Assembly: GCA_965218045.1 (NCBI GenBank)
Contig: CBDCJX010000008.1
Coordinates: 310,001-374,000, forward strand
Length of the DNA: 64,000 bases
Direction: 5' to 3'
From: CAVRCA01 sp965218045
GTDB taxonomy: Bacteria; Pseudomonadota; Alphaproteobacteria; Acetobacterales; Acetobacteraceae
Part shown: one piece after another, positions 38,392-47,771 of the stretch
Layout of the letters: each line of letters begins with the position of its first letter
Numbering within the stretch: the stretch's first letter is position 1
Program-made: the position numbers and the translations under genes
The notes under the pieces: generated by a model
The model's input: the letters and a program-made list of their open reading frames with translations, nothing else
Told to the model about the DNA's origin: nothing
Databases searched by the model: none

Positions 38392-39048
38392 CTACTCGCT
38401 GTGCGGCGTGACGCCGGTGAGCTGGGTGGCGACGAACTCGAGCACCTTGCGCCCATGCACGGTGCGTTGCTCCGGCTTGGCGTCGATCAGCAGATCGATC
38501 TCGCCCCGCTCGGCCGCTTCCCGCAATGTCGGCGCCAGACGCAGGCCATGCAGCTTGAGTTTCGCATGGCGCGGCAGATTGGCATCGCCGTGATTCAAAA
38601 CCTTCCACGCAGATGCCCGACAGGCAGCACGGTGGCACTTCCGCGGCGCCCTCGCGACCCGCAGGTGAACGGTTGATGGCAGTTCCGACTCCGCCGACGC
38701 CACGATCTCCGGGTCGGCGCCAGCCACCGGCGGCCCAACGGCCGGGACGAATGGGGCTTGCGGCGGCGATGGCGGTTCCGTCGGTGTGGCGAGCGACTCG
38801 GACGATTGCGGCCGGGCCTCGGCCATTGCCATCGCGAGCGAAGCAGCGCGCGGCCGCCGGGTTACCGGGCGCGGCGTCGAGACGCTGGTTCGCGCTTCAC
38901 CGTCGGGCAGCGGCCCCATGACCTGCAGCGAGGCAGCCACCACGGCGCAGACCGAAATAGTGCCGACCCATAACAAGACCAGACCTCTGCGTGTCCAAGT
39001 CAAGACCTCCCTCCCAACCCACGTTGGCGTGGCAGCGCCACCCTGCAA
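38392..39048 (-). CDS. Membrane-anchored protein of unknown function
   Basis: A 218-residue reading frame with one membrane helix (about residues 21-45, LVLLWVGTISVCAVVAASLQV), then a Pro/Ala/Glu-rich linker of ~70 residues and a basic C-terminal domain that would lie in the periplasm. The C-terminal part has KCHRAACRASAWKVLNHGD, with two cysteines and a histidine, and EIDLLIDAKPEQRTVHGRKV. I recognise no family. It is isolated between the amidase and tRNA-Pro. The start is uncertain. Confidence 0.5.
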   Translation of the reverse strand: MQGGAATPTWVGREVLTWTRRGLVLLWVGTISVCAVVAASLQVMGPLPDGEARTSVSTPRPVTRRPRAASLAMAMAEARPQSSESLATPTEPPSPPQAPFVPAVGPPVAGADPEIVASAESELPSTVHLRVARAPRKCHRAACRASAWKVLNHGDANLPRHAKLKLHGLRLAPTLREAAERGEIDLLIDAKPEQRTVHGRKVLEFVATQLTGVTPHSE

Positions 39049-39144
39049 AGGACTGAATCAAAACGCAAGCCGTGGGGGCAATTTCAGCGCTCTGGCGCGA
39101 CGTTCGGTCGGGCTGGTTAGTCGTGCTGGTTAGTCGGGATGGTC

Positions 39145-39221
39145 TGGTCGGAGTGAGAGGATTCGAACCTCCGGCCCCTGCGTCCCGAACACAGTGCTCT
39201 ACCAGGCTGAGCTACACTCCG
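39145..39221 (-). tRNA. tRNA-Pro (anticodon CGG)
   Basis: A 77-nt cloverleaf with encoded CCA. The acceptor stem is CGGAGTG/CACTCCG, with D-arm AGCTCAGCCTGGTAGAGC. The anticodon stem CTGTG/CGCAG carries loop TTCGGGA (anticodon CGG, reading CCG), and the T-arm is GGAGGTTCGAATCCTC. The discriminator base is A. CCG is expected to be a major Pro codon in this GC-rich genome. Confidence 0.95.
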
Positions 39222-39378
39222 GCCGAGGCGCGGTCATAAACCGGCGCGTCGCCGCGAGCAAGCCGAGCACAGTTACGGATGCCGTGTACCACGACGTGTT
39301 GCATCCGCCGGGCGGCTGCCTCAGAAAGACCCAGCTCGGCGGCGCGGCCGCCCGTACGCAGGGAGTTGCCCGCACCTC

Positions 39379-40518
39379 ATGCGATCCGGTCCGCTCGTCA
39401 CCAGACTCGACCGCTACGTATTCCGCCAGCTCTTCTGGGCACTGATCGCGGTGACCGGCGGCCTGGCGGCGCTGATCTGGCTCACCCAGTCGCTCCGCTT
39501 CGTCGAGCTCGTGGTCAACCACGGCCTGTCGATCGGGGTGTTCCTGGAACTAACCGGCCTGCTCATCCCGAGTTTCATCGCCATCATCCTGCCGATCACC
39601 TCGTTCGTCGTGCTGCAGTTCGTCTACCAGCGCCTCGCGGGCGATCGCGAGCTGACGGTGATGCGCTCCGCCGGCCTCTCGCCGCTAGCGCTCTCGCGTC
39701 CGGCACTCGCCGTCGCCGCGCTGGCGGTCGGCGCTTGCTACCTCCTCAACCTCTGGATCGTCCCCTCCAGCGTTAGTGCCTTTCGCGAATATCAGTGGGA
39801 GATCCGCAACCGCATGGCGGCGTTCCTGCTCCAGGAAGGCGTGTTCACCTCGATCTCCAGCGACCTCACCGTCTATGTGCGGTCGCGCGAGCCGAACGGC
39901 ACCCTGCACGGCATCCTGGTGGATGATGCGCGGCAACGGAACAACCACGCCACGATCCTGGCCGAAACCGGCCGACTTCTCGATGGACGGTCGGGGCCGC
40001 GCGTGCTGCTGGTCAACGGCAGCCGCCAGGAGCTCGACCGGCAGACCGGGCGGCTCAACATCCTGACTTTCGCGGAGAACGTGATTGACCTGGCCCAGGC
40101 CAACCGCGACGAGGGCGGCCGCATCCGCGACATGAGCGAGGTGTCACTGCACGACCTGCTGCACCCGACCCCCGACATCCTGCCCAACGCGCGCGACATC
40201 CCAAAATGGCGCGCCGAGGCGATCAAGCGCCTGGTCACGCCGCTCACCGCCGGCTCGTTCGCGATGGTGGCGCTGGTCTCGGCCCTGAGCGGCCCGTTCC
40301 GCCGACACGGCGGCGTCATCCGCCCGCTGGTCGCCATCCTCACGGTGGTCGGGCTGCTCGCGCTCGGCCTCGCCGTCGGCAATCTGGCGGCACGCAACAA
40401 TGCCTTGCTGCCACTGGTATGGGTGCATGCCGCCGGCCCGGGCCTGGTCTGCGCCTGGCTGCTCTACGGCAAGCGGCTCTGGCCCGAGCGGCGGCCGGCG
40501 ATGCCGCAAGCGGTCTGA
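39379..40518 (+). CDS. lptF: LPS export permease LptF
   Basis: One of the two inner-membrane permeases of the LptB2FG lipopolysaccharide extractor, 379 residues of the YjgP/YjgQ family. It has three N-terminal helices (from RLDRYVFRQLFWALIAVTGG), the periplasmic beta-jellyroll (~100-270, ISSDLTVYVRSREPNG), and three C-terminal helices. The coupling segment GDRELTVMRSAGLSP matches the family. It is the first gene of lptF-lptG-lptD-surA and is 9 bp ahead of lptG. Confidence 0.93.
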   Translation: MRSGPLVTRLDRYVFRQLFWALIAVTGGLAALIWLTQSLRFVELVVNHGLSIGVFLELTGLLIPSFIAIILPITSFVVLQFVYQRLAGDRELTVMRSAGLSPLALSRPALAVAALAVGACYLLNLWIVPSSVSAFREYQWEIRNRMAAFLLQEGVFTSISSDLTVYVRSREPNGTLHGILVDDARQRNNHATILAETGRLLDGRSGPRVLLVNGSRQELDRQTGRLNILTFAENVIDLAQANRDEGGRIRDMSEVSLHDLLHPTPDILPNARDIPKWRAEAIKRLVTPLTAGSFAMVALVSALSGPFRRHGGVIRPLVAILTVVGLLALGLAVGNLAARNNALLPLVWVHAAGPGLVCAWLLYGKRLWPERRPAMPQAV

Positions 40519-40527
40519 ACCCGGGGC

Positions 40528-41640
40528 ATGGGTGTCGCGATGACCCTCTCGCTGTACATCTCGCGGCAGTTCACCTATGCCGTGCTGGCGATGCTGGCGG
40601 CACTCAGCGGGTTGGTCGCGCTGTTCGACTTCATCGAGCTGCTGCGCCGCTCGGCGACCAAGCCGGCCGCGACGTTCGGCTTGGTGACCGAGATCGCCGC
40701 GTTGCGGCTGCCGTTCATCGCCATGCAGATCCTGCCGTTCGCCGTGCTGCTCGGCGGCATCATCGCGTTCTGGCGGCTCACCCGCTCGTCCGAACTCATT
40801 GTCGCGCGCGCCGCCGGCGTATCGGCGTGGGAGTTCCTCGCTGGGCCGGTGATCTGCGCCTTGCTGCTGGGCGCGCTCGCCACGGCGGCGATCAGTCCGC
40901 TCTCCTCGCTGCTGTTTCGACGCGCCGAGACGCTGGACTCGAACTATCTGCGCACGGCCGGCGGCCCGCTCGCGCTGACCGGCGGGCAGCTCTGGCTGCG
41001 GCAGTCGGATCGCCAGCTCACGCCGCAAGGGGTGGCGATCATCCACGCGATGGGTGTGCATCTGCGCGGCAAGACACTCGCCGCGACCGAAATCAGCGTG
41101 TTTCGTCTCGATGGCGCCGACCGGCTGCTGTCGCGCATCGAGGCCAAGCGAGCGACCTTGGCGGGCGGAATGTGGACGTTTGAGGACGCCCGCACGATCC
41201 GCCCCGACCAGCTTCCCGAACCGGCGCGAACCATCACCCTGCCGACCGACCTCACCGTTGGCCGGGTGCAGGACAGCTTCGCCGCCCCCGACACGCTCTC
41301 GGTCTGGGTGCTGCCCGACTTCATCGCCCTGCTCGACCGATCCGGCTTCTCCTCGCTGCGGCACCGGCTGCACTATCAGGCGCTGCTCGCGCTGCCGCTG
41401 CTGGCCGCAACCATGGCGCTGGTCTCCGCCGGCTTCTCGATGCGCCCGGCCCGGCGCGGCGGCGTGGCACGCATGATCGGCAGCGGCATCGCCGCCGGCT
41501 TCGTGCTGTTCATGGTCTCCAAGCTCGCCGAGGAGTTCGGGCAGTCCGGCGCGCTGCCGGTGGCGCTCGCCGCCTGGGCCCCCGCGGCGGCCGGGCTAAT
41601 GCTGGCGGTCGCCCTTTTGTTGCACGTGGAGGGCGGCTGA
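40528..41640 (+). CDS. lptG: LPS export permease LptG
   Basis: Partner of LptF in LptB2FG, 370 residues. The opening LSLYISRQFTYAVLAMLAAL, the coupling helix RSSELIVARAAGVSAWEF and the three C-terminal helices are typical of LptG. Its TGA overlaps the ATG of lptD, joining the inner- and outer-membrane components in one transcript. LptA, LptB and LptC are not in this window. Confidence 0.93.
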   Translation: MGVAMTLSLYISRQFTYAVLAMLAALSGLVALFDFIELLRRSATKPAATFGLVTEIAALRLPFIAMQILPFAVLLGGIIAFWRLTRSSELIVARAAGVSAWEFLAGPVICALLLGALATAAISPLSSLLFRRAETLDSNYLRTAGGPLALTGGQLWLRQSDRQLTPQGVAIIHAMGVHLRGKTLAATEISVFRLDGADRLLSRIEAKRATLAGGMWTFEDARTIRPDQLPEPARTITLPTDLTVGRVQDSFAAPDTLSVWVLPDFIALLDRSGFSSLRHRLHYQALLALPLLAATMALVSAGFSMRPARRGGVARMIGSGIAAGFVLFMVSKLAEEFGQSGALPVALAAWAPAAAGLMLAVALLLHVEGG

Positions 41641-43865
41641 TGCGCGTCCTGCCAGTCGCCGCCGCCCTGCTCGCGGTGTGGGTCGGCGCCACCCCGACGC
41701 GGGCGCAGCTCAACCAGATCATCGGCGCTGGTGGGGGCGGCAAGGGGCAGCCAATCAGCCGCGACCAGCCGGTGACGTTCACCGCCGACCAGGTGGAATA
41801 CGACCGCGACAAGGCGACCGTGACCGCCACTGGCCATGTCGAGGCCTGGCAGAACGACCACGTCATCCGCGCCGACAAGATGACGTTCGACCGCAACACC
41901 AATGTCGCCGCGGCGGTCGGCCATGTCGTGCTGCTCGAGCCCGACGGGCAGGTGCTGTTCTCCGACTACGCCGAACTTTCGCAAGGGATGCGCAACGGCG
42001 TGCTGCGCGGGATGCGCGCGATCCTCGCCCAGAACGGGCGGCTGGCCGCCAACGGCGCGCGCCGCACCGGTGGCAAGATCAACGAACTGAGCAAGGTGGT
42101 CTACTCGACCTGCAACCTGTGCAAGACCGATCCCACCCGGCCGCCGCTGTGGCAGATCCACGCCCGCGACGCGGTGCAGGATGTCGAACACAAACGCATC
42201 AGCTACGACGATGCCACCTTGCTGATGGCCGGTGTCCCCGTCGCGTATTTTCCGTATCTCGAACACCCCGACCCCTCCGTGAAGCGGGCCACCGGCCTGC
42301 TCATCCCCTCGATCGGCACGTCGACCCATATCGGCCAGTTCATCTCGGTGCCGTACTACATCGTGCTCGACGACCAGTCCGACGCGACCGTCACCCCGAT
42401 GCTGACCACCCAGGCCGGCCCCGAGCTCGGCCTCGGCTATCGGCGACGTTTCAACGACGGCCTGCTGACCATGGACGGAGCGCTGGGCTATCTCGACGGG
42501 CGGGTCCAGGGCCTGATCCTCGCCCATGGCCGGTTCAACTTTGACGACACGTGGCGTTATGGCTTCGACCTCGAGCGCGCCTCTTCGAGCGACTTCGTGC
42601 GGGACTTCCGGCTCGGCCGGGTGGCGGGCAATCAAAACCTGCTGACCAGCCAGATCTATCTCGAGGGATTTGGCCAGGGCGCCTACTCGCGCCTCGACGT
42701 GCGCTTCTATCAGGGCCTGGTCAACACGATCATCGACAGCAAGCTGCCGTTCGTGCTGCCGCGCTACCAATACAGCTACTTTGGTCAGCCCGATGCCTGG
42801 GGCGGGCGGCTCAAGGTCGAGGCCGGCGCCTTCAACGTGCTGCGCAGTGTCGGCACCAACACCCAACGGGCCAATCTGACCGCCGAATACGAACGGCCCT
42901 TCCTTGGCGCGCTCGGCGATCTGTGGAAGGTGACCTTGCACGGCGACGCCGCCGCCTACAACGCGACCGGCCTCAACGACCAGCCGAACTTCAGTACGCT
43001 CGACTCGAACTCCACCGCGCGGGGGCTGCCGCAGGCGGCGGTCGATTTCCGCTGGCCGTTCATGCGCGCTGGCGGCGTTTGGGGCAGCCAGATCATCGAA
43101 CCTATCGCACAGGTCATAGTCGCGCCACAGGTCGGCAACAGCCAATTCAATACCATTCCGAACGAGGACAGCCTTGATCTGGAATTCACCGACAAGACCT
43201 TGTTCGGCTTCAACCGTTTTCCCGGCATCGACCGGTTGGAGGGCGGGGTGCGCGCCAACGTCGCCCTGCATGGCGCGTGGTTCCTCAACGGCACCGCCTT
43301 CGACACCCTGGTCGGCCAATCGTATCGCGCGACCAAGGACAACAATTTCTCGCCCGCCTCCGGCCTGCGCGACACCGTGTCGGACGTCGTCGGCCGCGCC
43401 AGCTTCGCGCCCACCGACTGGTTCGACCTCACTTATCGGACGCGGCTCGACCACAGGACGTTGATCACGCGCATGGCCGACGTGCTGACCACGGTCGGCG
43501 GACCGAAGCTGCGGCTCTCCGGCGGCTATCTCTACACTACCTTCGACCCGTACCAGTTCTACGACCAGCCGCCGCCGCCGCCGCGCAACAACGCGACCCG
43601 CTACTACACGCCGCGCAACGAGATCACCCTCGGAGCGTCGACCAACCTGGGCGCCTACCGGCTCAGCGCCTACGGACGACGCGACCTCGCGACCAACAAG
43701 ATGGTAATGCTCGGCGCGGATGCGGCCTACGAGGACGAATGCTTCATCTTCGATATCCGCTTCAATCGCCGCTTCACCTCGTATAACGGCGACAACGGAT
43801 CGACCACCATCCTGTTCCAACTGACCTTCAAGACCATCGGTCAGTTCGGCTTCCGCGCGCTGTGA
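41640..43865 (+). CDS. lptD: LPS-assembly outer-membrane protein LptD
   Basis: Outer-membrane beta-barrel that, with LptE, inserts LPS into the outer leaflet; 741 residues. A signal peptide (1-~20) is followed by the OstA/LptA jellyroll domain (about 30-150, VTFTADQVEYDRDKATVTATG) and the barrel of alternating polar/hydrophobic strands, with a C-terminal aromatic/hydrophobic signal (GQFGFRAL). A Cys pair lies in TCNLCKTDP after the jellyroll, a family feature; the C-terminal Cys pair of enterobacterial LptD is not seen. SurA, its folding chaperone, is encoded next. Confidence 0.94.
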   Translation: MRVLPVAAALLAVWVGATPTRAQLNQIIGAGGGGKGQPISRDQPVTFTADQVEYDRDKATVTATGHVEAWQNDHVIRADKMTFDRNTNVAAAVGHVVLLEPDGQVLFSDYAELSQGMRNGVLRGMRAILAQNGRLAANGARRTGGKINELSKVVYSTCNLCKTDPTRPPLWQIHARDAVQDVEHKRISYDDATLLMAGVPVAYFPYLEHPDPSVKRATGLLIPSIGTSTHIGQFISVPYYIVLDDQSDATVTPMLTTQAGPELGLGYRRRFNDGLLTMDGALGYLDGRVQGLILAHGRFNFDDTWRYGFDLERASSSDFVRDFRLGRVAGNQNLLTSQIYLEGFGQGAYSRLDVRFYQGLVNTIIDSKLPFVLPRYQYSYFGQPDAWGGRLKVEAGAFNVLRSVGTNTQRANLTAEYERPFLGALGDLWKVTLHGDAAAYNATGLNDQPNFSTLDSNSTARGLPQAAVDFRWPFMRAGGVWGSQIIEPIAQVIVAPQVGNSQFNTIPNEDSLDLEFTDKTLFGFNRFPGIDRLEGGVRANVALHGAWFLNGTAFDTLVGQSYRATKDNNFSPASGLRDTVSDVVGRASFAPTDWFDLTYRTRLDHRTLITRMADVLTTVGGPKLRLSGGYLYTTFDPYQFYDQPPPPPRNNATRYYTPRNEITLGASTNLGAYRLSAYGRRDLATNKMVMLGADAAYEDECFIFDIRFNRRFTSYNGDNGSTTILFQLTFKTIGQFGFRAL

Positions 43866-43876
43866 GAGGAACGGCC

Positions 43877-45232
43877 ATGACCCCGCCCCCAACCCGGGCC
43901 AGAGCACCCCTGGCCACAGCAATCCTGCCCCTGCTTGCCATCCTGCTTGGGGCCGCGGCCACCCCGCCCGGCGGCGGACCAGCCGCCCCGTCGGCCCAGT
44001 CCGCGCAGCCGGAAGCCGCGATCGTCGCCACCGTCAACGGCGACGTCATCAGTCGCGCCGACGTCACCAATCGGGGACGGCTGTTCGCGCTCTCCACCGG
44101 CATGGGCCTGTCGCCCGAGGTGCTGGAGCGGCTGCGACCGCAGATCACACGCCAGCTCATCGACGAGCGGCTGCGTCTGCAGGAAGTGCTACGCCGCCAC
44201 ATCGTGGTGCCCGACAAGGAGATCGCCGCCGCGATCAACGAGATCGAATCGCGTAACGGCATGCCGTCGGGTACGCTGCGTGCCAAGCTGAACGCCGACG
44301 GGATCGGCATGCGGACCCTGGTCGATCAGATCCGGGTGCAGCTCGGCTGGACCCGGGTGTTGCGCGAGCAGCTCGCCGAGCGGGCACAGATCACGCCCGC
44401 TGAGGTAGTCGAGCACCAGAAGCTGCTGGCGCAGCAGGTCGGCAAGCCGGAATACCACATCGCCGAGATCTTCATCCCGATCGACGACCCGGCGAACACT
44501 GCGGACGCCCAGCGCTTCGCGGAGACCGTGATCGGCGAGCTGCGCGCCGGCGCCCCGTTCGCGGTGGTCGCGGCGCAGTTCAGCCAAAGTCAGACCGCCC
44601 TGCAAGGCGGCGATCTCGGCTGGGTCCAGCCGAACCAGCTCGACCCCGAGGTCGTCCGGGTGGCGCAGGAGATGCCGCCGAACGCGATCAGCAACCCGCT
44701 GCGGGTACCTGGCGGGTATGCGATCGTCACCTTGCGAGGCAAGCGCGAGATCGGCCGCGACATTGGCACCGTGGTGTCGTTGCGACAGGCGTTCTTCCCG
44801 TTCACCGCGCCACTCAATCCGCAGGCGCCGACCGATCAGCAGAAGCAGGCGCTCGACAAGGCCCGCGCCGTCAGCGCTTCGGTGCATAGCTGTGCCGCGA
44901 TGGAGGCGGCGGCCAAGTCGAACGCCTCGCCGCGACCGACCGATCCTGGCGAGCTCCGGCTCGAAGCGCTCAGTCCACCCGCGTTCCGCCAGATGCTGGC
45001 GACCCTCCCGTCGGATCGCGCCAGCCAGCCGCTGGTCGCCACCGACGGGATCGCCGTGGTGATCGTGTGCTCGCGCGAGGAGAAGAACCTCGCCGAGCTC
45101 AACAAGCAGGAGATCGCCAACCGCATCCTCTCCGACCGGATCGAGCTTGCGTCGCGCCAGTTGCAGACCGATCTGCGTCGCCGCGCGCTGATCGACATCC
45201 GCTCGCAGAAAGTCGCCGGCCGCGACCAGTAG
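43877..45232 (+). CDS. surA: Periplasmic chaperone/PPIase SurA
   Basis: Escorts outer-membrane proteins, including LptD, to the BAM complex. It is 451 residues from the ATG of MTPPPTRA, which follows a GAGAGGA ribosome site; the first in-frame GTG overlaps the lptD stop. A signal peptide spans roughly residues 1-35. The N-terminal SurA domain begins AIVATVNGDVISRADVTNR. One clear parvulin domain is at about 190-290 (YHIAEIFIPIDD, then GGDLGWVQPNQLDPEV), and a second degenerate parvulin-like region follows. In most relatives pdxA comes next; here it is missing. Confidence 0.92.
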   Translation: MTPPPTRARAPLATAILPLLAILLGAAATPPGGGPAAPSAQSAQPEAAIVATVNGDVISRADVTNRGRLFALSTGMGLSPEVLERLRPQITRQLIDERLRLQEVLRRHIVVPDKEIAAAINEIESRNGMPSGTLRAKLNADGIGMRTLVDQIRVQLGWTRVLREQLAERAQITPAEVVEHQKLLAQQVGKPEYHIAEIFIPIDDPANTADAQRFAETVIGELRAGAPFAVVAAQFSQSQTALQGGDLGWVQPNQLDPEVVRVAQEMPPNAISNPLRVPGGYAIVTLRGKREIGRDIGTVVSLRQAFFPFTAPLNPQAPTDQQKQALDKARAVSASVHSCAAMEAAAKSNASPRPTDPGELRLEALSPPAFRQMLATLPSDRASQPLVATDGIAVVIVCSREEKNLAELNKQEIANRILSDRIELASRQLQTDLRRRALIDIRSQKVAGRDQ

Positions 45233-45266
45233 CAGCGCCGAGCCGGATGCGGAAAAAGGCGGGGAA

Positions 45267-46082
45267 CTGGGTGGGGCGCCAGTTCCGTCGCTGCGCGAGG
45301 TCATCGCCCGCCACGGCCTGGGGGCGCGCCGATCGCTCGGCCAGCATTTCCTGCTCGACCTCAATCTGACCAGCCGGATCGTGCGCCAGGCCGGTGCGCT
45401 TGCTGGACGCCACGTCATCGAGGTCGGCCCCGGCCCTGGTGGGCTGACCCGGGCCTTGCTCGCCTCCGACGCGGCCAGTGTGAGCGTGATCGAGATCGAT
45501 CCACGGGCGGTCGCGGCGATGCGCGAGCTTGCCGCGCACGCCGAAGGGCGGCTCAGTGTCGTCGAGGGCGACGCGCTGACGCTCGACCTCGCCGCGCTGG
45601 TGCCGCCGCCACGTCAGATCATCGCCAACCTGCCATACAACATCGCCACGCCGTTGCTGATCGGCTGGCTGCGGCAGGCCGCCTCGTTTGAGCGTTTGAC
45701 CTTGATGTTCCAGCAGGAGGTGGCCGAACGCATCACCGCCGCCCCCGGCGCGCCGGCTTACGGGCGGCTCGCGGTGCTGGCGCGCTGGCTCGGCGAGGCC
45801 GAGCTGCTGATGCGCATCCCGCCCGACGCCTTCGTGCCGCCGCCAAAAGTTTGGTCGGCGGTTGTCGGCCTGGTGCCACGCGCCGACCAGCCGCCCGCCG
45901 CGCGCTTTGCCGCGATGGAGCGGATGACGGCGGCGGCATTCGGCCAGCGCCGCAAGATGCTGCGCGGCGCGCTCCGCCCGCTCGGCGGCGAAGCGCTGCT
46001 GGCCCGCGCGGGCATCGACCCGGAGCGCCGCGCCGAAACCCTGTCGGTGGCCGATTTCGCCCGCCTCGCGGCGTTGCTGTGA
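45267..46082 (+). CDS. rsmA: 16S rRNA dimethyladenosine transferase
   Basis: Dimethylates two adjacent adenines near the 3' end of 16S rRNA with SAM. The family N-terminus (LREVIARHGLGARRSLGQHFLLD), SAM loop EVGPGPGGLTRALL and catalytic NLPYN are intact. Oddity: between the upstream in-frame stop (45189) and the conserved SLGQHFLLD there is no ATG, GTG or TTG. The first GTG (45381) would delete ~38 conserved residues including this motif. I place the start at CTG 45267, behind AGGCGGGG, giving 271 residues, the usual length. A base error is the alternative. Confidence 0.85.
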   Translation: MGGAPVPSLREVIARHGLGARRSLGQHFLLDLNLTSRIVRQAGALAGRHVIEVGPGPGGLTRALLASDAASVSVIEIDPRAVAAMRELAAHAEGRLSVVEGDALTLDLAALVPPPRQIIANLPYNIATPLLIGWLRQAASFERLTLMFQQEVAERITAAPGAPAYGRLAVLARWLGEAELLMRIPPDAFVPPPKVWSAVVGLVPRADQPPAARFAAMERMTAAAFGQRRKMLRGALRPLGGEALLARAGIDPERRAETLSVADFARLAALL

Positions 46083-46242
46083 TCACACCGGCCTGCGCGA
46101 TGCTGCAACGGCGTCGATCGAGGCGCGCTCGAATCTCGCCTCGACGAACACGTCTTTGGCATGGACGGGACGTTCGCACAGCTGCTTGCCACGCCGCGCC
46201 ATATCACCACCTGCCACGGACAGGCAGAGGGGACCGAGCGCC

Positions 46243-46788
46243 ATGTCGATACGGATCAACGGAACCGAGGCCGACCTGCCCGGCGACCCACGCGTCTCCC
46301 TGCTCGACCTGCTACGGGAGACACTGCACCTGCACGGCACCAAGAAGGGCTGCAACCAGGGCGCATGCGGCGCCTGCACGGTGCTGGTCGACGGCGAGCG
46401 CGTCGTGTCGTGCCTGGCGCTCGCGGTGCAATACGACGGGCGGAGCGTCACCACGGTCGAGGGACTGGCGGGCGAGGATGGGATGCACAAGCTGCAGCTT
46501 GCGTTCATCGAGCATGACGGTTTCCAGTGCGGCTACTGTACGCCGGGCCAGATCTGCTCGGCGGTCGGAATGGCGGCGGAGCTGGAGCGCGGGGTGCCGA
46601 GCGTGGTCACCACCGACCTGTCGGCGGACACGGTTGCCTTCACCCCTGAGGAGCTGCGCGAACGCATGAGCGGCAATCTGTGCCGCTGTGGTGCCTATAA
46701 CGGCATCGTCGCCGCGATCGCCGAGACCTACGCGGCTGCGCGCCCCGACCAGCACCAGCCTGCGCGGGCCCCGGAGGCCGCGGAGTGA
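46243..46788 (+). CDS. paoA: Aldehyde/xanthine oxidoreductase 2Fe-2S subunit
   Basis: Small electron-transfer subunit of a molybdenum hydroxylase, 181 residues. The plant-type cluster is held by Cys37, Cys42, Cys45 and Cys57 (KKGCNQGACGAC), and the second helical-domain cluster by Cys96, Cys99, Cys147 and Cys149 (QCGYCTPGQ and NLCRCG). The E. coli PaoA counterpart has a Tat leader; none is present here, so the enzyme is probably cytoplasmic. Its end overlaps the next gene by 4 bases (GTGA). Confidence 0.86.
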   Translation: MSIRINGTEADLPGDPRVSLLDLLRETLHLHGTKKGCNQGACGACTVLVDGERVVSCLALAVQYDGRSVTTVEGLAGEDGMHKLQLAFIEHDGFQCGYCTPGQICSAVGMAAELERGVPSVVTTDLSADTVAFTPEELRERMSGNLCRCGAYNGIVAAIAETYAAARPDQHQPARAPEAAE

Positions 46789-47771
46789 CCCCGTTCAGCT
46801 ACGCCCGAGCGGGCGACGCGGGCGAAGCGGTCCGGCTCGGCGGCGCGGAAAACGCCAAGTATCTGGGCGGCGGCACCAACCTCGTGGACCTGCTGCGCGA
46901 GACGATCGAGCGGCCGTCCGCGCTGGTCGATGTGACCGGCCTCTCCTCGACGGTGGAGGAGTGCCAGGACGGCAGCCTGCTGATCGGCGCCGCGACGCGC
47001 AACACGGCGCTCGCCGAACACCGTGCCGTGCGCACCCGCTACCCGATGCTCGCCCGCGCGATCCTGGCGGGTGCCTCGGCGCAGATCCGCAACATGGCGA
47101 CGGTCGGAGGCAATATCCTGCAACGTACGCGCTGCACTTATTTCTACGACGATGAGGGATCGCGCTGTAACAAGCGCAGCCCCGGCCAGGGTTGCGACGC
47201 GGTGGACGGCTTCAACCGCATCCACGCGATCCTGGGCGCGTCCGCCACCTGCGTGGCCACGCACCCGTCCGACATGTGCGTTGCGTTGGCCGCACTCGAT
47301 GCCACAGTGCACCTGCAGGGATCGGGCGGCACACGAACCTTGCCGCTTACCGAGCTGCACCGCTTGCCCGGCGGCAACCCCGAGCTGGAGACGGAGCTGC
47401 AAGCAGGCGAGCTGATCACCGCCGTCGAGTTGCCGGCGCTGCCGTTCGCGGCGCGCTCCACCTACCGCAAGGTGCGTGATCGGGCGAGCTACGCCTTCGC
47501 GCTGGTCTCGGTCGCGGCCGCGCTGGAGGTGGAGCAAGGCCGGGTCAAGGACGTCCGGCTGGCGCTGGGCGGCGTCGCGCACAAGCCCTGGCGCGCCCGC
47601 AAGGCGGAGGACGCGTTGCGGGGCGGCCCCGCCAACGCGCAGGCGTTCCGCGAAGCCGCCGAAGCCGAACTCGCCGACGCCGCGCCACTTCGTGACAACG
47701 CGTTCAAGATCGAACTCGCCAAGCGCACCATGACCGCCGTTCTCGGCGAGCTAGCTGGAGAAGCCGCATGA
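46785..47771 (+). CDS. paoB: Aldehyde/xanthine oxidoreductase FAD subunit
   Basis: FAD-binding medium subunit of the molybdenum hydroxylase, 328 residues, starting at GTG. KYLGGGTNLVDLL and TVGGNILQRTRC are the FAD loops. Cys117, Cys128, Cys137 and Cys156 (RTRCTYFYDDEGSRCNKRSPGQGC) match the extra [4Fe-4S] loop found in E. coli PaoB and 4-hydroxybenzoyl-CoA reductase, absent from ordinary CoxM-type subunits. This is why I use the pao name. Coupled both ways (GTGA and ATGA). Confidence 0.86.
   Translation: MTPFSYARAGDAGEAVRLGGAENAKYLGGGTNLVDLLRETIERPSALVDVTGLSSTVEECQDGSLLIGAATRNTALAEHRAVRTRYPMLARAILAGASAQIRNMATVGGNILQRTRCTYFYDDEGSRCNKRSPGQGCDAVDGFNRIHAILGASATCVATHPSDMCVALAALDATVHLQGSGGTRTLPLTELHRLPGGNPELETELQAGELITAVELPALPFAARSTYRKVRDRASYAFALVSVAAALEVEQGRVKDVRLALGGVAHKPWRARKAEDALRGGPANAQAFREAAEAELADAAPLRDNAFKIELAKRTMTAVLGELAGEAA

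Noticed and set aside
41376..43922. A ~848-codon minus-strand frame opposite lptG-lptD
   Set aside because: Low-complexity antisense frame of genuine lpt genes, with no ribosome site or known domain.
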